Numbered from the stretch's first letter, positions 18,823 to 32,025 are shown. The stretch: 64,000 nt of DNA from an uncultured beta proteobacterium (GCA_903934295.1 CAIZNI010000051.1:62001-126000), one strand, 5' to 3'. The notes: generated from the letters alone by a model not told the origin. A program made the numbers and translations.

Positions 18823-18867
18823 CCGGCCAGCATAGCCGAGTTCGGCAGGCGGGCCGGGGAGCGCGGC

Positions 18868-20823
18868 TCAGGCTGCCTTGAGCGCGAGCGGGGGCACCAG
18901 GCGAACCTCGAGCAGCGCGCGGACCTGCTGCGACAGCTCGGTGGCGATGGCGAGCTGCTGCTCGGCCTGCTCGCGGCTGACCTCGATCTCGGCAATGCGC
19001 GAGTCGAGGCTCTGCGAGGCGTCGAGCACCCGGCGCACCGACTCGAGGCGGCGCCGCAGCTGCGACTGGTGCTCGCGCACCTGGCCCTCGATCGGCGCCA
19101 TCACCGAGCGCAGCCAGGCTTCGATCTCGCGATTGGCGGTGTCGTAGACCTCGCGGATCCGGGCCGCGACCGATTCGAAGAAGCGGCGCATCAGCGCCCA
19201 CTTCTCGGTGGTCACCAGCGTCAGGGCGCTGTACTGTCGCCGATAGAGCGCATCGACGCGCTCGAGCTCGGCCAGATAGCGCCGAACCGAGAAGGTCATC
19301 GGCGCGCCGAGCGACAACCCGTGCTCGGCATTGAAGGTCCGGTACATGGCCGTCATCAGCGTGGTCACTTCGGCCACCAGCGCCGCCACCTGGCGGAAAT
19401 CGGCGGCGGCCGCATCGCTCAGCCGCGTCATGCCCTCGCGCAGCCCCGACGAGAAGTGGCTGACCCGCATCACCTCGCGGGCCGCCCGCACATGGCGGCG
19501 CAGGCTCTCGGCGCCGATGGTGGTGTGGATCGACTGCGAATGGCGGGTCAGCACGGTGCGCAGGGCCTGCAAGTGGCGCAGGCTGCGGTCGAAATCGGCG
19601 CGCTCCGCCTTGATACGGGCGGCCATGTGATCGACCACGCCGCGATTCTTGCCGCGCAGGCTCTTGAGCTCGAACAACTGCTCGACGACCCCGCGCCGGC
19701 GCGATCCGACCATCGAGGACACCATCGCGGTCAGGTCATCGAAATCGCGCATCACATGCTCGCGCACCAGGGTCTGCTGCTGCGGCACCAGGTCCTGCGA
19801 CAGCGCCGTCTCGAGATCGGCCAGCCGGCTGCGCCGCAGCAGATCGCGATCGCCCTGGATCCGCGCGACCAGGCCCTTCTGGGCCGAGACCGGGAAGATC
19901 CGGCCGGGCGCCACATCGAGGGTGGCCGACACCGCGGCGACCTGCTCGGCGATCTCGCGATCGATCTGGGCGTCGTCGCGCAGGTTGTCCCACAGGCCGT
20001 CGATCTTGTTGAGCACCACGAAGCGTCCGGACTGGTGCGACGGGCTGATGCTGTCACGCCAGACCGCGATGTCGCTGCGGGTGACGCCGGCATCGGCGGC
20101 CAGCATGAACAGCACCGCGTCGGCGCCCGGAATGATGTTCAGCGTCAGTTCGGGCTCGTTGCCGATCGCGTTCAGGCCCGGGGTGTCGATCACCACCAGG
20201 CCCATCTCGAGCAATGGATCGGGAATGTTGGCGATCGCATGGCGCCAGCAGGGAATCTCGACCTGTCCGCGACCATCGGGGCGGACCGGCGAGTCGGCGT
20301 CGTCGGGGTCGTAGAGCCCCATCGCGCAAGCCTCCTCGGCCGCCACCAGGCGGGTTTCGCGCACGGCGGCGAAGGCGGCGGCGACGCTGTCGGGGTCCTC
20401 GGGCTGAACCGCGATCTCGCGCCAGGCCTGGGGGTCGGCGCGCAGTTGCGCCAGCGACTGGCCGTGCGCCCGGGTCTCGATCGGCAGCAGACGAATCGAC
20501 GGCGCACGCTGGCGGTCGTACATCAGTTCGGTCGGGCACATGGTGGTGCGTCCGGCCGATGACGGCAGGATCCGCTGCCCGTAACCGGAGAAGAAGATCG
20601 CGTTGATCAGCTCGGACTTGCCGCGCGAGAACTCGGCGACGAAGGCGATCGAGATGCGGTCCTCGCGCAGCCGCTCGAGGACCCGGGCGATGCGCGCCTG
20701 CACATCAGGCTGGGACAGACCGGTGTCGGCAAGCCACTGCCCATAGCGACGGACCGCCTCGGCCAGGTCGCTGCGCCAGGCCTTGAACGCGCCGATCCGC
20801 TCCCCGAAATTGCCTGCCGCCAT
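18868..20823 (-). CDS. Dynamin-family large GTPase
   Basis: 651-residue bacterial dynamin-like protein. GTPase motifs: G1 AEFSRGKS (63-70), G2 region around SSAGRTTMCPTEL with the switch Thr, G3 DTPG (213-216) and G4 NKID (272-275). The rest is long alpha-helical, with a coiled-coil-prone C-terminus (residues ~560-640, SQLRRRLESVRRVLDASQS). No clear transmembrane pair is visible, so membrane association would be peripheral. Function unknown: family members act in membrane fusion, repair or stress resistance. It lies between mutY and mutM on the same strand, 45 bp upstream of mutY. Confidence 0.88.
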   Translation of the reverse strand: MAAGNFGERIGAFKAWRSDLAEAVRRYGQWLADTGLSQPDVQARIARVLERLREDRISIAFVAEFSRGKSELINAIFFSGYGQRILPSSAGRTTMCPTELMYDRQRAPSIRLLPIETRAHGQSLAQLRADPQAWREIAVQPEDPDSVAAAFAAVRETRLVAAEEACAMGLYDPDDADSPVRPDGRGQVEIPCWRHAIANIPDPLLEMGLVVIDTPGLNAIGNEPELTLNIIPGADAVLFMLAADAGVTRSDIAVWRDSISPSHQSGRFVVLNKIDGLWDNLRDDAQIDREIAEQVAAVSATLDVAPGRIFPVSAQKGLVARIQGDRDLLRRSRLADLETALSQDLVPQQQTLVREHVMRDFDDLTAMVSSMVGSRRRGVVEQLFELKSLRGKNRGVVDHMAARIKAERADFDRSLRHLQALRTVLTRHSQSIHTTIGAESLRRHVRAAREVMRVSHFSSGLREGMTRLSDAAAADFRQVAALVAEVTTLMTAMYRTFNAEHGLSLGAPMTFSVRRYLAELERVDALYRRQYSALTLVTTEKWALMRRFFESVAARIREVYDTANREIEAWLRSVMAPIEGQVREHQSQLRRRLESVRRVLDASQSLDSRIAEIEVSREQAEQQLAIATELSQQVRALLEVRLVPPLALKAA

Positions 20824-20960
20824 CCGCGCCCGCCGTTGCCTCGAAGGTATCGGACCAATCTAGCACGCGCGTGGCGCGGGGACGGCGGGCGCATTCGCGG
20901 CTGCCGCCGCACGGCGGCGCGGGCACGCCCGGCGGTTCGCGCCACCGCACGACAGGTCTC

Positions 20961-21000
20961 GACGGGGTTGCTGCCTTCAGGACGGGGCTGCTGCCTTCAG
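20961..21000. repeat. 20-bp tandem duplication at the mutM 3' end
   Basis: Two adjacent 20-bp copies (20961-20980 and 20981-21000) differing at one position, of the form gacgggg(t/c)tgctgccttcag. The mutM stop codon (20997-20999) is inside the right-hand copy, and the left copy lies just after it on the minus strand. Confidence 0.9.
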
Positions 21001-21818
21001 GTCTGGCAGCTCGGACACCAGAAGGTGGCCCGCTGCTGCTGATGGGCCATCCGGACCGGGGTCGCGCAGTGCCGGCAGGGCTGCCCCTCGCGCCCGTACA
21101 CGAAACAATCGAGCTGAAAATAGCCGCTCTGCCCGTCGGCGCCGGAAAAATCGCGCAAGGTGGTCCCGCCGCGATCGATCGCCTCGGCCAGGGTCGCCCG
21201 GATCTCGTCGGCCAGCCGGTCGCATCGGCGCCGCGACAGCCGCGCGGCGGCGGTGGTGGGGCGGATGCCCGCCCGGAACAGGCTCTCGGAGGCATAGATG
21301 TTGCCCACCCCGACCACCACCTGGCCGGCCAGCAGCAGTTGCTTGATGGCGAGCCGGCGACCGCGGGTGCCCCGGTGCAGCAGCGCGCCGTCGAACCCGC
21401 CGCCCAGCGGCTCGACACCCAGGCGGGCCAGCAGCGGATGCGCGCCCGCCGGGCCCAGATCGGACCCATGCCAGAGAACGGCCCCGAAGCGGCGAGGATC
21501 ATGCAGCCGCAGCCAGCCATGCTCGAAGCACAGATCGACATGATCATGCGCGCGCGGCGCCTCCCATCGCGTCATGAAGCGCAGGCTTCCCGACATGCCG
21601 AGGTGGACGATGAGCGAGCCCTGGCCGAAGTGCAGCAGCAGATACTTGCCGCGCCGCTCGATGTCATCGAGGCGCTGGCCGGCCAGCCGCTCGGACAGCC
21701 CTTCGGGCAGCGGCCAGCGCAGGCGCGGCACGCGCAGCACCGCGCTGCGCACGGTCCGACCGAGCACACAGGCACGCAATCCGCGCGCGACGACTTCGAC
21801 TTCAGGCAGTTCAGGCAT
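20997..21818 (-). CDS. mutM: Formamidopyrimidine-DNA glycosylase (Fpg)
   Basis: Bifunctional DNA glycosylase/AP lyase that removes 8-oxoguanine and FaPy lesions. 273 residues. Catalytic N-terminus MPELPEVE (Pro2 nucleophile, Glu3), the H2TH region [20 protein letters not shown], and a C-terminal zinc finger with four cysteines (PCRHCATPV ... FWCPSCQ). Divergent from the TPR lipoprotein gene, 43 bp away. Partner of mutY two genes downstream. Confidence 0.96.
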   Translation of the reverse strand: MPELPEVEVVARGLRACVLGRTVRSAVLRVPRLRWPLPEGLSERLAGQRLDDIERRGKYLLLHFGQGSLIVHLGMSGSLRFMTRWEAPRAHDHVDLCFEHGWLRLHDPRRFGAVLWHGSDLGPAGAHPLLARLGVEPLGGGFDGALLHRGTRGRRLAIKQLLLAGQVVVGVGNIYASESLFRAGIRPTTAAARLSRRRCDRLADEIRATLAEAIDRGGTTLRDFSGADGQSGYFQLDCFVYGREGQPCRHCATPVRMAHQQQRATFWCPSCQT

Positions 21819-21861
21819 GGGCTCGGTTGCCGACGAGTGTAATTGAACCTAAGATCGATTC

Positions 21862-23820
21862 ATGAAGCCGCATCCTGCGCCCCGTGCGCCTGTCAGTAAA
21901 CCGGGTCGGATCGGCCCGCTCGCCGCGCTGGTCCTGCTCGGCAGCCTTGCCGCCGGCTGCGCCGTCCCGACGCCCGCCACCGGCACCCGCCCCCTGGGCG
22001 AGCCATCGACCAAGACTGCAGCGAACAGCGGCCCCGAGACGGCGTCTGCGAGTCCGCGCGACGCAGCGCCTTCGGCGGCACAGCCCGCGGCACAGCCCGC
22101 GCAGCCGTCGTCCGGCAGCACGGCCCAGGCACGGCCGGGACCGCGCCGGTCGGGCGCACCGTTCGTGCGCGCCGCGGGCGATGATGAGACCGGTCCGCTG
22201 CCGGGCGTCGACCTGAACGCCGAGATCCTTTTTCAGCTGCTGGCCTCGGAAATCGCCGCCCAGCGCGGCCAGACCGGCAGTGCCACCGCCACCTACCTCG
22301 CGCTGGCCCGCAAGACCGCCGATCCGCGCCTGGCACGCCGGGCCACCGAACTGGCGCTCGCCGAGCGCTCGCTCGAACGGGCCGTCCAGGCCGCCCAGCT
22401 GTGGCGCGAACTGGCGCCGGAGTCGGCACTGGCCGCCCAGACGCTGGAGACCGTCTGGCTGTCCACCGGACGCCTGGCGGACGCCCGCCCCCTGGTCGCC
22501 GAACGGCTGGCGCGCGCGCGCGCCGACAACACCATCGAGGAAGCCTACGGCCAGTTGCAGGCCACGCTGATGCGAAGCGCCGACAAGGCCTCAGCCCTGA
22601 CGCTGCTGGAAGCGCTCGCCGCCGGCGATCCGCAGGTGCCGGCGGCCCGGCTGGCGCTGGCTGCCCTCGCGCGTGCCGCCGGCCAGGCCGAGCGGGCGGC
22701 GCTCGAGGCCACCCGGGCACTGGCTTTGCGCCCCGATGACGAGATGCTGGCGGTCACCGCCGCGCGCTATCTGCAGGCCAGCCCGGCCGGCAGCCCGGCG
22801 GCGCTGCGCGTGCTCTCGGCCTACCTGGAGCGCTTCCCGAAGGCCCTGGAGGCCCGCTTCCAGTACGCGCTGCTGCTCTCGGGCGAGGGCCGCAACGACG
22901 ACGCCAGCCGCGAGATGGAACGCGCGCTGCGCGAGGATCCCGACAGCCCGGTGATCCTGTTCTCGCTCGCACAGCTGGCCTACCAGAACCGCCAGGTCGA
23001 CGCGGCCGACGACTACCTGAAGCGATTCCTGGCGCTGCCCCCGAGCGTGCCGCGCGACAACAATCCGGCCTACCTCTTTCTGTCACAGATTGCCGAAGAG
23101 CGCCGGCAGCTGCCCCAGGCGATCGAGTGGCTGGAGAAAGTCGGCGCGGGCGAGCAGGCGATGCCGGCCCTGCTGCGGCGTGCCGTCCTGATGGCTCGCG
23201 CCGGTCGCCTGGACGCGGCGCGCGAACTGCTGCGCGGCACGACCGCGGCGACCAACCGCGAACGGGTGCAGCTGATTTCCGCCGAGGCACAGTTGCTGCG
23301 CGATGCCAACCGCGGGGCCGAGGCCTTCGAGATCCTCGACCAGGCGCTGAACCGCTTGCCGAACAATCCGGAGCTGCTCTATGACCAGGCGATGGCCGCC
23401 GAGCGCATCGACCGCCTGGAGGCGATGGAAAAGAGCCTGCGCAAGCTGATCGAGCTAAAGCCCGACCATGCCCATGCGTACAACGCCCTGGGCTACAGCC
23501 TCGCCGACCGCGGGCTGCGCCTGCCGGAGGCCCAGGCCCTGATCGAGCAGGCGCTCAAGCTGATGCCCGACGACGGCCACATCCTGGACAGCATGGGCTG
23601 GGTGCTCTTCCGACGGGGCCAGCTCGAGCAGGCCGCCGACTTTCTCGCGCGCGCCTACCAGCAGCGCCCGGAAGCCGACATCGCCGCCCACCTGGGCGAA
23701 GTGCTCTGGAAAATGGGCCGCGTCGACGAGGCCCGCCGGCTCTGGGCCGAGGCCCGCAGCCGCGAGCCCGACAACCAGACGCTCAAGGAAACCCTCGCCC
23801 GGCTCAATGTGGCGCTCTAG
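21862..23820 (+). CDS. Tetratricopeptide-repeat lipoprotein
   Basis: 652-residue secreted protein with a lipobox (LGSLAAGC, Cys33) after a Pro-rich n-region and hydrophobic core. An Ala/Pro/Ser-rich linker (about 34-100) leads into many TPR units, clearest at AYNALGYSLADRGLRLPEAQ and ILDSMGWVLFRRGQLEQAAD. Such proteins between mutM and lolB are common in betaproteobacteria and are thought to scaffold envelope complexes; no specific role is known. Its 3' end overlaps lolB by 14 bp. Confidence 0.88.
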   Translation: MKPHPAPRAPVSKPGRIGPLAALVLLGSLAAGCAVPTPATGTRPLGEPSTKTAANSGPETASASPRDAAPSAAQPAAQPAQPSSGSTAQARPGPRRSGAPFVRAAGDDETGPLPGVDLNAEILFQLLASEIAAQRGQTGSATATYLALARKTADPRLARRATELALAERSLERAVQAAQLWRELAPESALAAQTLETVWLSTGRLADARPLVAERLARARADNTIEEAYGQLQATLMRSADKASALTLLEALAAGDPQVPAARLALAALARAAGQAERAALEATRALALRPDDEMLAVTAARYLQASPAGSPAALRVLSAYLERFPKALEARFQYALLLSGEGRNDDASREMERALREDPDSPVILFSLAQLAYQNRQVDAADDYLKRFLALPPSVPRDNNPAYLFLSQIAEERRQLPQAIEWLEKVGAGEQAMPALLRRAVLMARAGRLDAARELLRGTTAATNRERVQLISAEAQLLRDANRGAEAFEILDQALNRLPNNPELLYDQAMAAERIDRLEAMEKSLRKLIELKPDHAHAYNALGYSLADRGLRLPEAQALIEQALKLMPDDGHILDSMGWVLFRRGQLEQAADFLARAYQQRPEADIAAHLGEVLWKMGRVDEARRLWAEARSREPDNQTLKETLARLNVAL

Positions 23821-24412
23821 GATCCGCGTCGGCACGGTCCTGATGGTCGCGGCGCTGGTGTCGGCGTGCGCGGCGCCCCCCCGGCTGGCGGTGTCGCCGA
23901 CGCTGCAGGAATACAGCGGCCGGTTCTCGGTCAGCTGGCGTGACGCGCGCCCCGAGGCAATGCTGCAACGCTCGGCGGGCCGATTCGTGCTGCGGGTCGA
24001 CGGCGCACGCAGCGAGGTCGCGGTGTCCTCGCCGCTGGGCCAGACGCTGGCGGTGGTGAGCATCGAGCCCGGCTCGGCCAGCCTGGTGACCGCCGATGGC
24101 GCGGTGCTGCGCGCCGACAGTCCCGAAGCCCTGACCGAACGCGCCTTTGGCTGGCCGGCCCCGCTGGGCCGGCTGTCGCGCTGGCTGGCGGGGCCGGCCA
24201 AGGACCCGCCCGACGCGGGATCGCCCGCGGCCGGTGCTGCGCCCGTGCCCGACCCGTTCGAGGAAGCCGGCTGGCTGGTGAGCGTCGACACCTGGCAGGC
24301 GGGCCGCCCCCAGCGGCTGACGCTGCGCTGGCCCGCCGCCCTGGCGCCGAGCGGCGCGCAGACGGTGGAACTGCGCCTGCTGGTCGATGATCCGGGCGGT
24401 GCGGTGCGATAG
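23807..24412 (+). CDS. lolB: Outer-membrane lipoprotein insertion factor LolB
   Basis: 201-residue lipoprotein that accepts lipoproteins from LolA and inserts them in the outer membrane. Lipobox LVSAC with Cys21. The LolB-like fold is supported by YSGRFSVSWRD, FVLRVDGARSEVAVSSPLGQ, SPEALTERAFGWPAPLGRLS and the C-terminal GRPQRLTLRWP. Identity rests partly on the conserved position upstream of ispE. The start lies inside the preceding gene (14-bp overlap). Confidence 0.88.
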   Translation: MWRSRIRVGTVLMVAALVSACAAPPRLAVSPTLQEYSGRFSVSWRDARPEAMLQRSAGRFVLRVDGARSEVAVSSPLGQTLAVVSIEPGSASLVTADGAVLRADSPEALTERAFGWPAPLGRLSRWLAGPAKDPPDAGSPAAGAAPVPDPFEEAGWLVSVDTWQAGRPQRLTLRWPAALAPSGAQTVELRLLVDDPGGAVR

Positions 24413-24478
24413 CGCCCGTCCTGCCGCTCTCAGCCCCGCCGATTTCCGTCCACCCGACCCTGCCCGGATGACGCCCGA

Positions 24479-25381
24479 GTGACCATCGAACTGCGCGACC
24501 TGCCCGCCCCCGCCAAGCTGAACCTGTTCCTGCATGTCACCGGTCGGCGCGACGACGGCTATCACCTCCTGGAAACCGTCTTCCAGCTGATCGACCTGGC
24601 CGACACCGTTCACCTGGCGCGCCTGCCGCACGGCCGCATCGAGCGGGTCGCGCCGCTGGCCGGCGTGGCGCCCGAAGACGACCTGACGGTGCGTGCCGCC
24701 CGCCGGCTGGCGCAGGCCAGCGGCTCCCCTCACGGGGTTCGCATCGCGCTGGAAAAGTCGATCCCGATGGGCGGTGGCCTGGGCGGTGGCAGTTCCGATG
24801 CCGCCACCGTGCTGCTCGGGTTGAACCGGCTCTGGGACCTGCATTGGTCGCCCGACCGACTGGCCGATCTGGCCCTGGCGCTGGGCGCCGATGTGCCGGT
24901 TTTCGTGCGGGGAGACAATGCCTATGCGACCGGCGTGGGGGAGCGACTGCAGGCGTTGACGCTGCCGGCGCGCACTTTCGTGGTGGTCGCGCCCGACGTC
25001 GGGGTGCCCACTGCCGAGGTCTTCAGTGCACCCGAATTGACGCGGAGCACCATACCCCTTAAAATCTTCAGTCTTTCGCGAGAACAATTGGTCCTGCCGG
25101 GCCGAAACGACTTGCAGCCGGTGGTCGAAGCCAGATACCCGCCGGTGGCACAGGCTCTGCAGGCGCTGCGCAAGGCGGCTGTGCAAGCCGGAGTCGATGA
25201 GTCGTCAGCCCGGATGACCGGATCAGGAGCCTGCGTGTTCCTGCCGGTTAAGGATCGAGCGGAAGGCCTGACAGTGGCCGATCGACTGACCGTCGAACCG
25301 GCAGCAAGTTCGCTCAGGGTCTGGGTCGCCGGGTCGCTTGATCGGCATCCGCTTCGCGAGTGGGCATTCCGTCAGGAATGA
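24479..25381 (+). CDS. ispE: 4-diphosphocytidyl-2-C-methyl-D-erythritol kinase
   Basis: GHMP kinase (300 residues) of the MEP isoprenoid pathway. Starts at GTG 24479 (MTIELRDLPAPAKLNLFLHV). The ATP-binding loop is PMGGGLGGGSSDAATV, the N-terminal motif PAPAKLNLFLHVTGRRDDGY and the C-terminal motif MTGSGACVF. Lies 66 bp after lolB and just before tRNA-Gln. Confidence 0.95.
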   Translation: MTIELRDLPAPAKLNLFLHVTGRRDDGYHLLETVFQLIDLADTVHLARLPHGRIERVAPLAGVAPEDDLTVRAARRLAQASGSPHGVRIALEKSIPMGGGLGGGSSDAATVLLGLNRLWDLHWSPDRLADLALALGADVPVFVRGDNAYATGVGERLQALTLPARTFVVVAPDVGVPTAEVFSAPELTRSTIPLKIFSLSREQLVLPGRNDLQPVVEARYPPVAQALQALRKAAVQAGVDESSARMTGSGACVFLPVKDRAEGLTVADRLTVEPAASSLRVWVAGSLDRHPLREWAFRQE

Positions 25382-25457
25382 GCAGATGAATGCGCGGTGG
25401 TTCCCGCGCAGGGTGGTGAGGGTGATTTTTTCACCGGCACCGGCCTGAAAGAACCGT

Positions 25458-25534
25458 TGGGGAGTCGCCAAGTTGGTAAAGGCACCGGATTTTGATTCCG
25501 GCATGCGAGGGTTCGAGTCCTTCCTCCCCAGCCA
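25458..25534 (+). tRNA. tRNA-Gln (anticodon UUG)
   Basis: 77 nt including an encoded CCA. Acceptor stem tggggag / ctcccca, anticodon stem ccgga / tccgg around the loop ttttgat with anticodon TTG at 25492-25494, T-arm gagggttcgagtccttc. Located between ispE and prs, a conserved betaproteobacterial position. Confidence 0.96.
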
Positions 25535-25581
25535 AAACCCCTCGCTTCATCGATCTGCAACGCCAATGACCGGGTCCGAAC

Positions 25582-26565
25582 ATGCAGCAGGCAGCGCGCC
25601 GCAACGCTGAAGGCTTGTCGCCCGAAGGGCTGACAATCTTCACCGGCAATGCCAATCCAAAGCTGGCCACCGAAGTCTCGTCCCACCTGCATCTGCCATT
25701 GGGCAAGGCCACGGTAGGGCGGTTCTCGGATGGCGAAGTCATGGTCGAGATCCTTGAAAACGTCCGGGGCAAGGACGTGTTCGTGCTGCAGTCGACCTGC
25801 GCGCCCACCAATGACCACCTGATGGAAGTCATGGTCATGGTCGATGCGCTCAAGCGCGCGTCGGCCGGCCGCATCACCGCCGCTCTGCCCTATTTCGGCT
25901 ACGCCCGCCAGGACCGCCGGGTGCGATCGATGCGCGTGGCGATCAGCGCGAAGGTCGTCGCCAACATGCTGCAGATCGCCGGCGTGGAACGGGTCCTGAC
26001 GATGGATCTGCACGCCGACCAGATCCAGGGTTTCTTCGACATCCCGGTCGACAACATCTACGCCGCACCACTGCTGCTGGCCGATGTGCACAAGCAGCAG
26101 TTCGAGAACGTGATCGTCGTCTCCCCCGATGTGGGCGGCGTGGTGCGGGCGCGGGCCCTGGCCAAGCGGCTGGATTGCGACCTGGCGATCATCGACAAGC
26201 GCCGTCCCAAGGCCAATGTCGCCGAAGTGATGAACATCATCGGCGATGTCAACGGGCGCACCTGCGTCATCATGGACGACATGGTCGACACCGCGAACAC
26301 GCTGGTGAAGGCTGCCGGCGCGCTCAAGGAACGTGGCGCGCGGCGCGTGCTGGCGTATTGCACACACCCGGTGCTGTCGGGCGGCGCGGTCGATCGCATC
26401 GCCAACTCACCGCTCGACGAACTGGTCGTCACCGACACCATCCCGCTGCCCAAGGATGCGCGCGCCTCTGAAAAGATCCGCGTGCTCAGCTGCGCGCAAC
26501 TGCTCGCAGAGACCATTCTGCGGATCAATCGCGCCGACTCGGTTTCCTCGCTGTTTGTCGACTGA
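25582..26565 (+). CDS. prs: Ribose-phosphate pyrophosphokinase
   Basis: Makes PRPP from ribose 5-phosphate and ATP for nucleotide, His and Trp synthesis. 327 residues. Motifs: [12 protein letters not shown], the flexible loop [10 protein letters not shown], Mg-binding [11 protein letters not shown] and the PRPP loop [14 protein letters not shown] short non-conserved N-terminal extension ([15 protein letters not shown]) precedes the usual start of the fold. Confidence 0.96.
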   Translation: MQQAARRNAEGLSPEGLTIFTGNANPKLATEVSSHLHLPLGKATVGRFSDGEVMVEILENVRGKDVFVLQSTCAPTNDHLMEVMVMVDALKRASAGRITAALPYFGYARQDRRVRSMRVAISAKVVANMLQIAGVERVLTMDLHADQIQGFFDIPVDNIYAAPLLLADVHKQQFENVIVVSPDVGGVVRARALAKRLDCDLAIIDKRRPKANVAEVMNIIGDVNGRTCVIMDDMVDTANTLVKAAGALKERGARRVLAYCTHPVLSGGAVDRIANSPLDELVVTDTIPLPKDARASEKIRVLSCAQLLAETILRINRADSVSSLFVD

Positions 26566-26706
26566 GGGCGTTGGCGCCCCGTACCGACCCGCCCCGCGGC
26601 GGGAACCGGTGACTTCGATTTTTCGGGTCCGGCCCCTCGGGGACCGGGCATTTGCAACGCCCTGCCGTTCTGGTCGCGGACACAGGGCTTTTTCAAGGAG
26701 AGTGCG

Positions 26707-27330
26707 ATGAAAGTCGTCGCCAGTTCGCGTCAGTTGCAGGGTTCGAGTGCGAGCCGCCGCCTGCGTCATGCCGCCAAAGTCCCCGGGATCCTTTATGGAG
26801 GCAATCAAGAGCCTTCCATGATCGAACTCGATCACAATCCGCTCTACCACGCCCTGCGGGTCGAAGCCTTCCATGCCTCGATCCTCGAGATGGAACTCGA
26901 CGGCAAGCCCGAGCGGGTGCTGCTGCGCAACGTCCAGTGGCATCCCTACAAGCCGCTCATCCAGCACATCGACTTCCAGCGCGTGGCTGCCGACCAGAAG
27001 ATCGTCCTGAAAGTGCCCCTGCACTTCACGAATCAGGAAGCTTCGCCGGCGGTCAAGCTGTCGGCGGCGATCATCAGCCACGTTATCACCGAAATCTCGG
27101 TGTCGTGCCTGCCCGCCGATCTGCCCGAGTTCGTCGAGGTCGACCTGTCGAACCTGCAGGTCGGACAGACGATCCACATGCGCGACCTCGTGCTGCCGGC
27201 TGGCGTGAAGGCCATGCTGGGCGGGCGTGAGAACCCGGTGCTGATCACCGTGTCGGTGCCCCCGAGCGCGGCCGAAGAGACGCCGGCTGCCTCGGCACCC
27301 GCCGCCAAGAAGGGCGAGAAGAAGAAGTAA
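26707..27330 (+). CDS. rplY: 50S ribosomal protein L25 (general stress protein Ctc type)
   Basis: 207-residue 5S rRNA-binding protein of the long TL5/Ctc class: N-terminal L25 domain ([20 protein letters not shown]) and C-terminal Ctc domain ([20 protein letters not shown]) ending in an Ala/Lys-rich tail (AAKKGEKKK). Strong AAGGAGAG site upstream of ATG 26707. The 141-bp leader contains a GC-rich hairpin (ggtcc ... ggacc near 26629-26645) of unknown importance. Confidence 0.95.
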   Translation: MKVVASSRQLQGSSASRRLRHAAKVPGILYGGNQEPSMIELDHNPLYHALRVEAFHASILEMELDGKPERVLLRNVQWHPYKPLIQHIDFQRVAADQKIVLKVPLHFTNQEASPAVKLSAAIISHVITEISVSCLPADLPEFVEVDLSNLQVGQTIHMRDLVLPAGVKAMLGGRENPVLITVSVPPSAAEETPAASAPAAKKGEKKK

Positions 27331-27450
27331 GCGCAAGCACCTTCCGGGCGGGCCCAGGCCTGCCCGGAGCGACGCTGCGATGCCGCGCCTCGCCAGGGCG
27401 GACATCGCCCGCGCCGGCACGGCGGCTGCGAAAGAGCGACTGGAAATCTC

Positions 27451-28062
27451 ATGTCCGCCATCCGCCTGATCGTCGGCCTGGGCAACATCGGCTCCGAATA
27501 CGAAGACACCCGTCACAACGCCGGTTTCTGGTGGGTCGACGCGGTGGCCCGACAAAACGGCGCGCGGTTCTCGCGCGACGCGAAATTCCACGGTGAAACC
27601 GCCCGCGCCAGCCTGCACGGGCAAAGCGTCTGGCTGCTCAAGCCGGGCACCTACATGAACCGGTCCGGGCGCGCGGTATCGGCGCTGGCGAACTTCTACC
27701 GGATCACCGCCTCGGAAATCCTGGTGGTGCACGACGAGCTCGACCTGCTGCCGGGCTACAGCAAGATGAAGCTGGGCGGCGGACACGCCGGGCACAACGG
27801 ACTCAAGGACATCGTCGCCGCGCTGGGAACCCCGGCGTTCTGGCGGCTTCGACTGGGCATCGGCCACCCCCGCACCCTGAACCTGACCCAGGAAGTGGCC
27901 GACTTCGTGCTGCACTCGCCGCGGCGCGACGAGCAGCAGGCGATCACCGACGAACTCGAACGCTCGCTGATGATCCTGCCCGACTGCCTGGCGGGACATC
28001 TGGAAGCCGCCATGCTCAAGCTGCACACTCGGCCCCGGAGCCGATCCGCCGACGCGCCATGA
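27451..28062 (+). CDS. pth: Peptidyl-tRNA hydrolase
   Basis: Recycles peptidyl-tRNA released from ribosomes. 203 residues. Catalytic His in [10 protein letters not shown], Asn in GTYMNRSG, catalytic Asp in VVHDELDL and the conserved [15 protein letters not shown] loop. Follows rplY by 120 bp and overlaps the patatin-like gene by 4 bp (28059-28062). Confidence 0.96.
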   Translation: MSAIRLIVGLGNIGSEYEDTRHNAGFWWVDAVARQNGARFSRDAKFHGETARASLHGQSVWLLKPGTYMNRSGRAVSALANFYRITASEILVVHDELDLLPGYSKMKLGGGHAGHNGLKDIVAALGTPAFWRLRLGIGHPRTLNLTQEVADFVLHSPRRDEQQAITDELERSLMILPDCLAGHLEAAMLKLHTRPRSRSADAP

Positions 28063-29129
28063 CTGCGCTGCGCCTGCTGGCCGGACCGGCTGCCCGACGA
28101 CGGATCGGCACGCACGGCCTGCGCGCCGGGGATGTCAGCGCGGTCGCTGCGGCCGCGGGGGGCCCGAAAGGGCTCGCCTTGCTGCCGCTGGACCGCTGGC
28201 TGTTCGGCACCTGGCTGCCGGGGTCGCCGCGCCCGCGCAGCCTGTTCGGCGCCTCGATCGGTGCCTGGCGGATGGCGGGGGCCGCGCAACGCGATCCGCT
28301 GGCGGCGCTGGCGCGCCTGGAACACGCCTATCTGGACGGCCAGCGCTATCCCCGATCGCCGTCAACCGGGACGGTCTCGCGGGTGTGCCGACAGATCACC
28401 CGGGAGCTGATCGGGGCCGACGCCGCTGCGTTCGTCGGTGCACTGAACCCTGACATGAACCTGCAGGTGGTGACCGCGCGAGCACCGGCTGGCCGCTACC
28501 CCCGCCCCTTCTTCGCACAGGCCGCCCTGGCCAACACGGTGTCGCGCCAGCGCCTGGCGGCCCATCTGGAAAGGGTGGTCTTCAGCAGCGCCGGCGCCAC
28601 GCCATCGCCGGCGGTGCCGCCTGACCGATTCGGCGCCCGGACGGTCGCGCTGACCCCAGCGAACCTGGAAGATGCGCTGCTCGCCTCAGGCAGCATTCCC
28701 CTGATCGCCGATCCGGTGAAGACGATCGCCGGCGCCCCGGCCGGCGACTACTGGGATGGCGGTCTGATCGACTACCACCTGCACTGGCGCTACGCAGCCC
28801 TGGACGGGGTGGTGCTGATCCCGCATTTCGTCGGGCACCTGACCGCGGGATGGCTGGACAAGTTCCTGCCCTGGCGCCGCCACGGCGTGGGCCAGGCCGG
28901 CCGGCAATGGCTGGACAACGTGCTGATCGTGGCACCCTCGGCGGCGCTGCTGGCGCGGCTGCCGGGTGGCCGACTGCCCGATCGGCGTGACTTCCACCGA
29001 TACGGCACCGACCATGACCGCCGGCTGCGCGACTGGCGCCGGGCGATCGGCGAGTGCGAGCGGCTGGCCGACGCCTTCGCCGGCTTCTGCGAGGCGCCGC
29101 AGCGCGTTCCCCTGGAACCGCTGCCCTGA
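28059..29129 (+). CDS. Patatin-like phospholipase family protein
   Basis: 356-residue predicted cytoplasmic lipid acyl hydrolase. It has the patatin elements in order: oxyanion loop GGPKG (34-38), nucleophile elbow GASIG with Ser66, and catalytic Asp233 in [10 protein letters not shown] (DGG instead of the commoner DGA). A long C-terminal region carries no motif I recognise. No signal peptide. Start overlaps the pth stop in an ATGA, suggesting coupled translation. Substrate unknown. Confidence 0.82.
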   Translation: MTALRLLAGPAARRRIGTHGLRAGDVSAVAAAAGGPKGLALLPLDRWLFGTWLPGSPRPRSLFGASIGAWRMAGAAQRDPLAALARLEHAYLDGQRYPRSPSTGTVSRVCRQITRELIGADAAAFVGALNPDMNLQVVTARAPAGRYPRPFFAQAALANTVSRQRLAAHLERVVFSSAGATPSPAVPPDRFGARTVALTPANLEDALLASGSIPLIADPVKTIAGAPAGDYWDGGLIDYHLHWRYAALDGVVLIPHFVGHLTAGWLDKFLPWRRHGVGQAGRQWLDNVLIVAPSAALLARLPGGRLPDRRDFHRYGTDHDRRLRDWRRAIGECERLADAFAGFCEAPQRVPLEPLP

Positions 29130-29135
29130 CCGCAA

Positions 29136-29204
29136 GCCGGACGGATCGGGCGTGGCCCCGGAGGGCCTGAAGCGGGCGCCGAGCGCCGGACGGATCCGGG
29201 CGTG
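29136..29204. repeat. Direct repeat in the patatin/secA convergent spacer
   Basis: Two near-identical copies of gccggacggatc(c)gggcgtg at 29136-29154 and 29185-29204, 30 bp apart, fill most of the 91-bp gap between two convergent stop codons. The core gccggacggatcgg occurs again near 60955. Confidence 0.75.
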
Positions 29205-29220
29205 ACTGCGCAGCGCCGCC

Positions 29221-32025
<2,805 letters not shown>

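Noticed and set aside
25415-25440. ggtga-tttttt-caccg near tRNA-Gln as a riboswitch or terminator
   Set aside because: The stem is only five base pairs with T's in the loop; not enough to call.
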